Source: Blastomussa wellsi (taxonomy: Eukaryota > Cnidaria > Anthozoa > Scleractinia > Plerogyridae). Taken from it: a DNA stretch of 64,000 nucleotides. Position 1 is the first letter of the stretch. Each line of letters opens with the position of its first letter. Position numbers and translations under genes: made by a program. Shown here piece by piece: positions 26,801 through 38,862 of the stretch. The notes beneath the pieces are model-generated. The model did not search any database. It saw nothing but the letters and a program-made list of their open reading frames with translations, and had not been told where the DNA came from. The stretch covers positions 22,501-86,500 of the forward strand of contig OX393562.1 in NCBI GenBank assembly GCA_947652115.1, written 5' to 3'.

Positions 26801-29800
26801 CACTCGATTCTCGAAAACTGTCAACTTACATTTGAGTGGTACTGTAATTGCATTTTTTAATTCAAATTATGTGATACTTCAGAACATTTAGGTGACCAGG
26901 TTAGGCACCAGTTGTTGGCTTTATGGTGCAGGGAAACATGGGAAAACTTGTATCAACCAGCATAATCTATGGTTTCTGGAGTTTTCATCATCAACCATCA
27001 ATCATAAAGTTATTTTTTGAGAAAATGTGGTTGTTGAAAAAATCGCAAAACATGAACCTTTGTGTTGAGAATAATTCATGCAGAAAAAACTAGACACGCT
27101 GTTATCTCCTAATCACACCTAGAGGTCCATTACTTACAAGAAAATGGTTTTGAAATATTTATAAATTTGGTTTATTATTGCAAGCAGAGCAGCTACCATC
27201 TATGTTGCAGGGTTTGCAGAAAAAACAAAGTATCATGTTGCAAGTATGTGTATCCGTAAAATGAACTGTTTATTTACTTACCAATCTCGTGCACCAATTA
27301 TGATGTCCATATGACAGTAAAACCAGTGAAACAAAAGTATTGTGTTACTGTTGTAAAGAAAAGGCTAATTATCAAGCTTGGTGTTTCAATGTTTTCAAGA
27401 TATCATCAATTGTCAGTCTCATTGCCTTCTTTGAGTCTCTGAGTTAACATTTATCTTGTTAGTGTTTTAGAGGTAGCCCTGCCACGAACTAGCATCCCAC
27501 CTGCGGGGGAAGTGAAAATACGCCAAGTCACTTCATGTTAAGGAAACCAGAGAAAGGAAACTAATTAAGGAAACTAGCTAGGCTCATAGCCAGACTTTGC
27601 CTAGAGTTAGGGTTAGGCTTAGGGTTAGCCTAACCCTAAGCGGGCCATGTAGCAGCTCTTTTAAGGTCTCACATGAAAGGCTTGATACCCAGCTGTGTGA
27701 ACAAACAACAGGAACAATGCCCCTAGCCCCTAAAACAATAGCAACTGCTGCCAGTAGAATTACAAGCTTACGAGAGCTGCTACACTACCGAATTAAGCAA
27801 GTCAAGTAGACAAGTGAGAATAATCAATTATCAAGTTGACATGATTTTTAGACTTGCTCCAAGTTGCTCGTTCGATTCGCTTCGTGGAGGGGTCTGAATT
27901 AAAATGGTGAGGGAGACCGCTGGATATGGAGGGTGCTTGCTGGCTTGAAAATCAAAATGGCGGCCTGGAACAAGCGACTTGTCTCACCTGCAGCGCACCA
28001 CTTCTGAAAATGTGACGCCACCGGTGGATTTTCCACCGGTGACGCCACGTTTGGCTGTCAATCAAAATAGTGCGTGCGCGAACGTAAGCACGCGCTCTGT
28101 TGGCAAAACTTGCGAGGTTAGCGCGCTCTGCTCGCGTGACGCTGGTACTTTTCTGTTTGTTTGCTAGTCTTTTTAGCCGATTTGTCCCGATAAAAAGAAA
28201 ACAAGATTGTCCACAATTAATTATTAGTCTTATTAGAAAAGCTAGTTAGTGATGGGCCGGGTCGGAAGAACTGGTTTCATCAAAGCTTTGAAGAAAATCT
28301 AAATAATCGCAATCTCAACACATGCCATGGCGCGCACCAAACTGCACATGGCATATGACAACGACGCCAATAAGAAAAAAGAAACCAATTCGGTCCCAAT
28401 GAAATGATGCCATTTCGCGGCAAACATCGTCAGCCAGAAGCAATTTCCTGCAAGTGACACAAGTTGCTCGGTTCGAGCCATTCGTGCAATCCGCGATGTT
28501 CTCGCACTTGATTTCCAAGTGATTCTGTCTTTTCGCACGCGATTTCAAAACGAGCTATTTCAACTAACTCTACCGTGTCCATCAATACAAAGAAAAATCG
28601 AGCGACTTGGGGCAAGTCTACATAAATTTTATACCCACCTTGTACCACCTTAAACCGAACCATTTTAAGCTTATATACATGTAGTCACATCTATTCTCTG
28701 CATTTTCTTGTCTGGAAGAACTGGTTTCATCAAAGCTTTGAAGAAAATCTAAATAATCGCAATCTCAACACACGCCATGGCGCGCACCAAACTGCACATG
28801 GCATATGACAACGACGCCAATAAGAAAAAAGAAACCAATTCGGTCCCAATGAAATGATGCCATTTCGTGGCAAACATCGTCAGCCAGAAGCGATTTCCTG
28901 CAAGTGACACAAGTCGCTCGGTCCGAGACATTCGTGTAATCCGCGATGTTCTCGCGCTTGATTTCCAAGTGATTCTGTCTTTTCGCACGCGATTTCAAAA
29001 CGAGCTATTTCAACTAACTCTACCGTGTCCATCAATACAAAGAAAAATCGAGCGACTTGGGACAAGTCTACATAAATTTTATACCCACCTTGTACTACCT
29101 TAAACCGAACCATTTTAAGCTTATATACATGTAGTCACATCTATTCTCTGCATTTTCTTGTCCAGAAATTTACCATTATGTTTTCTAAAGGGTGAGCTTC
29201 TTTAAAAAAATCCAAGATTAGATTCTTAAATCCGAAAACAGATTTTGTATTTCTTTATTCAACAGATTAATCCAAGATCACTCGGATCATGGTGCATCAG
29301 AGGAACCGAAGAATCCTTGCCCCCCTGCAGAGTGATTTAAGAATCCAAACTTGGATTTTTTTAAAGAAACGCACCCTTAATCTCGGCCTGCTTTCTTTTT
29401 TGCGTTTGAAGAATGCCTACTAATTGTGTCAGTCCCGCGGGATGTCTCGTGGGTGTAATCATGATGCCAGGCAATTTCAGGGTTTGGCGCCATCTGGCGC
29501 CTCGATCTCGTGTGTGCTCCCAGGTTTCTATTTGTCAAACTTTTTTTCGCAGTGTTTCAATTTTGTCGAACTTTTTTCGCAGTTGTATTGATTTATTTGG
29601 GCTATCACTGGCAAAGATGATTGAAGCTACTTATCAGAACATCAGAAGCCTCCCTACTGCTGGTGTGTTTCCCAGGAACAGATGCTGCAATTCGCCCAAA
29701 CGACACATTGCATTATATAAAAGCTCAGCTGCTTTTCATTGGAGATTCAACTTCTGTCCGTGTACATAGTTGCAGGGAGTTGTGACACTCTACTGTTCAA

Positions 29801-32800
29801 ATCAGCCTTTTGTTATCCAAGAAGAACCTTGTAGCGAAAATTGTACAACTCCTGGTGAATATTTAACAGCAGATTCCGATCAGTGCCGTGACAGTCTTTG
29901 TAATCATGAATTTTATGTTTGCATTTTAGCCTGCATGTGTTCCGTTTGCTGCGTTGAGTTGTTTACAGTTGTTGGCTGGCAAAGAAATGATATTTATCAT
30001 TCTTGTCTTGATGTTTGTAGCGGTGTCACGCTATGCAACAAAACTCCAAACAACAGTGATGTTAAGAGTTTCATGCTGATATTTTAAAATGTTGATTGCA
30101 GCAGCGAACGCACTCCTAATCTTTGATTACTACTAGTAATAATAAATATTTTTTTTTATATTCCTTGAATGTTTGAGATACCGGTAACCATATGTTGGTG
30201 TATACTTGTCGTAATTTAAGTTTAGTTATCAAATTCCCATACTCTGAATTAATTTGTTAGGCTACTGGTTCTTGGGTTGTGCTGGAATGGTGGTCGGCTC
30301 TGTAGTATTGGGTGGAGTCACTAGACTCACAGAATCTGGTCTGTCAATGGTTGACTGGCATCTTATCAAAGGAATGAAGCCACCCAGGACACAAGAAGAA
30401 TGGGAGAAGGAGTTCGAAAAATACCAAAAATATCCTGAATATAAATAGTAAGCTTGATAGTGAAACAATGCAAGTAAATGTTAATGATAATATTGGTATC
30501 TACTGCACGTACATTAATTTTATTATACATGTAGAACTGGTGCTGTGAGAGGTATAGTTGAAGCAAATCTTGTGCTGAAGAAAAGGCCACCCAAACAGTC
30601 CAGATGGAGCTATCTTGACTACTTGGGATGGCCAGGCTGTGATCCTGCAAAGAGCATTTTATGGACTTCAAAAAGCTTTTCATATTGTAAATTTCTGAAA
30701 TTTGAAATGTATACAGTGCAACCTCTTTTAAGCAGGCACCCTCGGGACTTTGAAAAGTGGCCGCTAAATAGAGGTAAAAATTTTAAAATATAAATTGGAC
30801 AAATAATTTGGGACTTTAGAAAGTGGGCATTTAATGGAGGGTGGCTGCTTAATAGAGGTCGCACTGTATTTTCCACGATTATCTAACACAAAGATTTCTT
30901 ACTATTCTCTTTCCAATGATATGGAGTCTGATTATGAGGAGATAGTTCTTGAAGAGAATTTTTTTGAAGAGAAAGAAAACAAAAAAACTGGTAAAGAGTT
31001 CATGAATTTATTTTGTGTCGAAAGTCTTCCAATACAAAATATAAAATGCACATTGACCTAATGACATGATAGCAGTTTGGGTTGGCAAAAAATAAGAACA
31101 GGGAAGGCAATGAAGAATTAAGAACCGAATTTGATGGTTGTGTAAGTTTTACGAAAACAAGTCTGCAGACTGCATGTGTGTGCCATTAGCCTGCGCGAAA
31201 ATTGGGGCGAGGGCAAAAAGGGAAACGAAGCTCTTCGCTCGCTTGGGAACGCTTGCTATGCAGGTGAGTGTGCCATTAATAAATTGGCTTGCTTGCTAGT
31301 TTTGGTGTCCGGTTTGGGTCATATAATAAATTCACTTTTGACCTAATTTGTTCCATCAAGATGACAGGATATTTGTTTGTTTTGTTGTTTTGCATGTTTC
31401 TATAACTTGATTTTGTCTCTGTCTATAACTTGGCGAATGCCCTACACCTTCTTCACATCATACTTGGCTAATAATCCATCAATGAAATTTATGTAATAGG
31501 CTACTACATAGCAGTAGGCATTTACACTCACTTGGTAATGTGACTCACTGTAGTGGTGATTGCATGACTTTGCGTTATTTAATTGGTGGCTAGTGATTCC
31601 ATGACTTTGTAGTAAAGTCTTTTTAAGCCCAACTGGCCCATGGCTTCTACTTAACTTTGACGTAGAATGAAGCAGCTAGGAGTATATTATTTTGCCACTC
31701 CCCCTGAATGGGACTCGTGTCCATCACTTCTATTCCAAGGAAGTATTATTCAATCACTCAATCAATCAATCCATCAATCAATCAATCAATCACTCATTCA
31801 ATCAATCAATCAGTCAAATCAATCGCTCAATCAATCAGTCAAATCAATCGCTCAATCAATCTAGCAATCAGTCAAACCACAATTTACATCAATCAAAAGC
31901 AAAAGGTAAGAAAAATAATTGGCGATGAGACCTAAAAAACCTCGGGGCTTATACTAAGAGGTACCCTCAGTGATACATGGTAATTCAATTGACTTGGCAA
32001 GACTGTGCTTGCAATGACATATTCAGACATATCATACCTTTAATTACTTGTCAATTCGGTTATTTGTTTTATTTTTGACTTTTGCATATTTTAATTATTG
32101 AAAAATTCAAGAAACTTAATAATGAGATTAATGACCTTGTGCATTGGAAAAGTGACTCCCTAATGCAGAAAGAATGGTCCAAAGAAGTCTGTACACACAG
32201 ACTTTAAAGTGTCAAGTCATATTGTTGGTATTTGGGTGGGGTCCACTGAATACTAAAACAGAACGGCTATTTCTGACCTCTTCTCAACTATTTACATTCA
32301 AACCTAAACACCAAATGTTTCATAATTTCTTTAGTTCAAACCAAGGAATAAGTCTAACACAATTCAAGTGGATCTGGTACATGGAGTACACTCACAGAAT
32401 GTGGGGCCGCATGGTTGGAGCAGTGTTCTATCTTCCTGCTGCATACTTCTGGTATAAGGGATGGTTTAATAAAGGATTGAAGTTGCGAGTAGGAGTGTTT
32501 GGAGCTTTGATCATGTGCCAGGTAAATAGTGAATATGTTTTAGAGTGATATGTGACCCTCATAGTTATGCTTTGTTGTCAAGGTTTTGTGTTGACTGTAC
32601 TGAAAACTTGCTCCACGTTCTTCTTCTAACGTGGAGCAACAGTCAACGTAAAACCTTCCAAATCGCTCAATTTCGCCATTTTGAACCACAGAAACGACAA
32701 AATACAACACCTGAGATAAGTTTATTTTATAGCTATTACTCAATTTAAGACTCTTCAATATTGCCATACATGTCTTTATAATTCGAACATACAACAGACA

Positions 32801-35800
32801 CACCGCTTGTATGGGCTCCCTGTGCTAAAAACACTTAGCTCAATGTCACGCAATTAGCCTAAGCTAGCAACGGGTGACAGCTATTTTCCAGGTTTACCGC
32901 AGATAAAATTACAACATAACAGTATTATCGCTAAAAACTAGTAGTAATCAAAGATTAGGAGTGCGTTCAACTATTTCAATTCACTTGGCTTCATTTAGAT
33001 TTGGTTTCCAGAAATTCAAGCTTTCTTTAATACTGAAATCAACATTTTAAAAATCATTATGAAACTCTTAACATAACTGTGGTTGAGGAACATGATTTTT
33101 CCGATTTATTCATACAAATACAATATTTGGAGCTTTTTGCATTGCGTGACACCGCTATTCACAAATAACAAAGTTGCAGTCAGTGTTTCGAAAACCGCAG
33201 ACTGTGTATGACAAATATCATTTCTTTGTCGCCCAACAAATGTAAACAATTTAACGCAGCAAACGCACATGCAAGCTAAAATGCAAACATAAAATTCACG
33301 ATTACAAACATTGTCACGGCACCGATCGAAATCTGCTGTTATATGTTCGCACCAGGAGTTGTACAATCTTCGCTACAAGGTTCTTCTTGGTTAACAATAA
33401 GGCTGATTTGAACAGTAGAGCGTCCCAACACTACGCGGACAGAAGTTGAATCTCCAATGAAAAGCAGCCGAGTTTTATAGTGAGATCAGTGGGTTGCTTG
33501 GGCGAATTGCAGCATCTGTTTCCTAGAAAACACACCAGCAGTAGGCAGGCTTCTGATGTTCTGATAAGTAGCTTCAATCATCTTTGCCAGTGATAGCCCA
33601 AATAAATCAATACAACTGCGAAAAAAGTTAGACAAAATCGAAAAACACTCGAAGGGACTCGAAAACAACGTATACAACTCAACTTACCTGAGAACACTCC
33701 GAACAAAAGAAGAAGCACAGTCCAGAATTCGACAACAATTCGCAAAAGCACAGTCAAGAACTCAACAATCTACCAAGACGCGAAACAAGAACGTGAAACT
33801 CGACTCCGCTAGAAACGAAGCACAGCTACGAAGCACATGGTCGACGGAAATGACGTCATTCGCCCCTGAAGAATTTTCGGGGTGGCCAAATTGGTGTGAT
33901 ACATGAATCGCCCAAAAATCTCGATTTCGACAGCATTAGGAAGGCGTTCTGTCGAACGCAAGTATAGTAAAATGTTTACAATGCGACCCAAAAATCCGTG
34001 AACACCTAAAATTATGCCTGAAATGTTGTTTCTCAACCATTCAGATGTGAGATAAAACTGCAAGACGTGACCGCAAAGGTTTGGATTAGCCAAGAAACCA
34101 AGAAAAGTTGGCTTTTTCTTCCACGATAATACCGTTAGAAAATACTGAAATTGTCACTTGTTCTATAAGCAAAGAGTAATCATGAGCGATATTTTAACTA
34201 AAGAAGATGCTGCATTCGTTTATAACTCCAGTAGCTCTTAGATGCACTGTCTGGCTGTATCTGATAGAGGGGGTAAGTTTCTGAAGAAACTGTGGTGCTG
34301 CGTCGGTGGGAAGTATAACAATATAATTTGGTTTTATCAACTGGGAGTGAATCGAACATCTCGTTCATTGTTATTCTCTTACAATGCATAGGCACTCGAA
34401 TGGAACAGTGGTAACAATTTCAGTATTGGTAAGGGTAAAATTGTGGAAGAAAAGGCCAACATGTTGTTTCATGACCAATCAAACCATTCAGCTAATTAAT
34501 CTTGCGGTTTGCTGAGGTTCAAGTCTTGCGGTTTCATCTTGCATCTTATTGGCCGTGAAACAATGAACATTCCAGAAATAATTTTAGGTGTTCACGGTTC
34601 CACGTCGCACTGTAAAAATTATCATAAACATAGGCTGAAAGTATACAAATTCATATGGCAATACTATTTACAAAAGAGCGGCTCGATAAACTAACTCAGA
34701 ATGGCGAGATAAAGCCCTTTCAATTGCTTCTTAAAAGGTTGATAGTTGTCAGGAGGCAAACCAGTTAGCTGTTAACAAAATGTGGACGAGTTGAATTCGC
34801 GGCTATGTCCACCAAAGACAAATCTGTTTTAGTGGCAGGGAGGAGGATGCAGCAGCCTAATCACACTGTTGATCACTGTCTAGGCCATACTTGCAGCCTC
34901 CCACCATGCAGATCATTAGTATTAGCGATTTTTTGGATCGCGCAGAAATCTCAGCAAAAATTTTGCATGGGAGCACAGCACAGCACAGCACAGTACAGCA
35001 CACTCAGCACAGCACAACACAACAGTTAAGCAATAGAGGACTTTTTCCGTGTTTACATAGTCTCATCTAAACACGAGGGGGTGTGGGAGAATTCAAGACA
35101 GTTATGCAAACCCGAGACGTACATACTGTAACATACTGTAGCATGCATATTGTAACTGTCTCCAATTCACGGAAAACTTCCTCCAATTGCTTTTATAAAA
35201 TATTTCTTAACGCACAAAGAATGATTCTGTCATTTCTAACCAAGCTTGTACCGAATTAGGGTTTATTAGGCTGGTACATGGTAAAAAGTGGACTTGATGA
35301 AGAACTTATTAGCAAGACGGAGATCCCTCGTGTCAGTCCATATCGACTGGCGGCTCATCTTTCATTGGCCTTTCTTTTGTATGCGGGTCTGATATGGTGT
35401 GGATTGAGTCAGTTCATTCCTAGACCAAGAGTAAGTGATGCCATTAAATGAATTCTGAAGTGGTTTTTGTGCAAGTTCAGGATCTCAAAAGCTAGTTTCC
35501 TTTAACTAATCACCATGCACAATTCTGTTCTTATGATTTCTAAGAACTGAATAGTACAAGGCTCAATAAATTTACCGTAAAGTTCTTAAAGTATGTAATT
35601 TTGTGGTTGATGGCTACCGCTTCTCTAGAAGAGGGGGTAAGTTTCTGAAGAAACTGTGGTGCTGCGTCGGTGGGAAGTATAACAATATAATTTGGTTTTA
35701 TCAACTGGGAGTGAATCGAACATCTCGTTCATTGTTATTCTCTTACAATGCATAGGCACTCGAATGGAACAGTGGTAACAATTTCAGTATTGGTAAGGGT

Positions 35801-38800
35801 AAAATTGTGGAAGAAAAGGCCAACATGTTGTTTCATGACCAATCAAACCATTCAGCTAATTAATCTTGCGGTTTGCTGAGGTTCAAGTCTTGCGGTTTCA
35901 TCTTGCATCTTATTGGCCGTGAAACAATGAACATTCCAGAAATAATTTTAGGTGTTCACGGTTCCACGTCGCACTGTAAAAATTATCATAAACATAGGCT
36001 GAAAGTATACAAATTCATATGGCAATACTATTTACAAAAGAGCGGCTCGATAAACTAACTCAGAATGGCGAGATAAAGCCCTTTCAATTGCTTCTTAAAA
36101 GGTTGATAGTTGTCAGGAGGCAAACCAGTTAGCTGTTAACAAAATGTGGACGAGTTGAATTCGCGGCTATGTCCACCAAAGACAAATCTGTTTTAGTGGC
36201 AGGGAGGAGGATGCAGCAGCCTAATCACACTGTTGATCACTGTCTAGGCCATACTTGCAGCCTCCCACCATGCAGATCATTAGTATTAGCGATTTTTTGG
36301 ATCGCGCAGAAATCTCAGCAAAAATTTTGCATGGGAGCACAGCACAGCACAGCACAGTACAGCACACTCAGCACAGCACAACACAACAGTTAAGCAATAG
36401 AGGACTTTTTCCGTGTTTACATAGTCTCATCTAAACACGAGGGGGTGTGGGAGAATTCAAGACAGTTATGCAAACCCGAGACGTACATACTGTAACATAC
36501 TGTAGCATGCATATTGTAACTGTCTCCAATTCACGGAAAACTTCCTCCAATTGCTTTTATAAAATATTTCTTAACGCACAAAGAATGATTCTGTCATTTC
36601 TAACCAAGCTTGTACCGAATTAGGGTTTATTAGGCTGGTACATGGTAAAAAGTGGACTTGATGAAGAACTTATTAGCAAGACGGAGATCCCTCGTGTCAG
36701 TCCATATCGACTGGCGGCTCATCTTTCATTGGCCTTTCTTTTGTATGCGGGTCTGATATGGTGTGGATTGAGTCAGTTCATTCCTAGACCAAGAGTAAGT
36801 GATGCCATTAAATGAATTCTGAAGTGGTTTTTGTGCAAGTTCAGGATCTCAAAAGCTAGTTTCCTTTAACTAATCACCATGCACAATTCTGTTCTTATGA
36901 TTTCTAAGAACTGAATAGTACAAGGCTCAATAAATTTACCGTAAAGTTCTTAAAGTATGTAATTTTGTGGTTGATGGCTACCGCTTCTCTAGAAACATTA
37001 TAGAAAAGAACGCACTGTAAAAATATAGACTACAACAACAGGATTAAAACTAGAACAAACCCGGGATTACTTTAGGGGTCGCCACAAAGCTTTTCGGAAC
37101 GTCTCATAGGATTGGCTGGGAAAATTATGTACAATCAATAGTGATAATAATCTTGTATTAGGAAGCTTTCAATCACAATTATGTGGTTTTCAGAAAGGTC
37201 CTAAGACTGAAATTGCAAAGTAGGAAAATTTTAAAAACTACTAGTCTGAAGTGTCAGACGTGTTCTCGCCCTAGGGGATTAGGGCTAGAAGACGAAAGAA
37301 TTGAAGCTAAAAAAGTCAAAAAGACACAACTGTTTAGATATAAACTGACAATTAAAATTTAGAAAAGCTACAATTGAAACAAGGAAAGAAAACTACAAAA
37401 ATACAACTGAAAGAATTAGCTAAAAAATATGTTAAGAACACTTCGCTTAATAATTGTAATATTAGGTGCATTTCTAGTTTCTCTGTCTAATGAGTTTCAA
37501 TCTTTCAGAGAGTGGTGGCACACTCTGTGTTTTCCCCCAATTTCTTGTAACATGGGGTAGTCTAAGCACGTATTTATTCTTTGTGTTACAGCTATGAATG
37601 TCCCTGTTTGCTAGTAATCCTATAGAATGATCCATAAGTCCATATAAACATATATACAGCGATGAGAAAATCCACGTTCCAGGTTAAGCCACTTACGAGA
37701 GCATCAGTAGCTGACGAGTTAAGTGTTCTATCCAGAATAATTTTGGTGGCCTTGTTCTGCAAAACTTGTAGGTCATTTGCCCCACACAAGATAGTAACAA
37801 TGAACCTAGCCCTAAAATAAACGGTAGAATAGGTAGAAATAAAAGTAGCAATTTACATCTAACAATATTAGAACTCATTTTCATTTTTTACAACTTCCGC
37901 GAAGTTGTACGATGTACAACACAAGACAAACAATTTTAATCTTTATTAACAATAATAATAATGATAATAATAATAATAATCATCATCATCATCATCTTCA
38001 TCGTCACCATCATCATCATAATCACTCCAGTTATGTCCATGATTGAACACAATTACGAAAATTACAAATTGTACGTTTTCTCGTGATTGCGGATTTTACA
38101 AATTTTATGTTTTTTCGCGATTTCAGTAATTTTCACAAAATTCGCAATTCAGTTAAATTTGCAGTTTTGTTGAAGGACCTCCTTGAAGCCCATTGTTATG
38201 TTAATCACAACACATCGTTTAAGCGTGGCTGGCCTTGCGAAAATTCCGGATTTTACAGAGGTTACAAATTTTACGCTTTTTTCGCGATTTTTGTAATCAT
38301 TATCATAATTATAATAATATATAGATTTAGCCAAGCCTAAAAGCGGACCTCCGCATTTTTTGCTGGCTCTTAACAATTTGTGAAATTGCCTTCATTGATT
38401 AAAAGTACTAGCGTGCGCAACTGTACTCAAGAAAGATTCCACAGCCGAAATAAATAAGAATTAAAAACGTCAACTCTAATTAGAGCATAATAATTTATAA
38501 TTTGGTTTTATCAACTGGGTTGATAATGTCAATTGGTCACCGTAAAGAGATTCAAGTGCTGACGTTTCGAGCGTTAGCCCTTCGTCGGAGCGAATCAAGG
38601 AATTGTGCGTCGTGTGTCTTTATATACAGAAAGATAGAGCTTCGCTATTGGCTGGTGCCTGGTAACGTGAAAACTTGGGTATAAATTAGTTGAATGAAAA
38701 GCGTTCGTTGATACCGTGAGGATTAAGAGTGCCGATTTGAAAAATAAATTTTTGTTCTAGAGTTTTACGGCTTTCCGTGTTCTACGTCACGAAGGTGTTC

Positions 38801-38820
38801 TATCTATATTGTTATACTTG

Positions 38821-38862
<42 letters not shown>

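Larger units (their letters stand above)
34266..36993. repeat. 1364-bp tandem duplication, two units
   Basis: Unit 1 is 34266-35629 and unit 2 is 35630-36993. They are identical at every stretch I compared, including two short ORFs, a CACAG-type microsatellite (34974-35025 and its copy) and COX15 exon 5. The left edge lies in a repeat (gagggggtaagtttctgaag) that also occurs inverted at 38826-38873. Breakpoint microhomology is only one or a few bases (tctctaga/a). Confidence 0.95.

Noticed and set aside
27600..27640. Interstitial telomere repeat (TTAGGG-like)
   Set aside because: Only two or three imperfect units arranged as a palindrome within a repeat shared with 17418-17535.
28011..28052. 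Palindrome around ccaccggtgg
   Set aside because: Short stem with 3-base loop; real, but too small and isolated to assign a role.
31667..31935. Three overlapping open frames rich in Asn, Gln and Ser
   Set aside because: Translation of the CAAT microsatellite.
34509..36058. Identical 61-codon frames at 34509 and 35873
   Set aside because: Identity comes from the tandem duplication, not from coding constraint.
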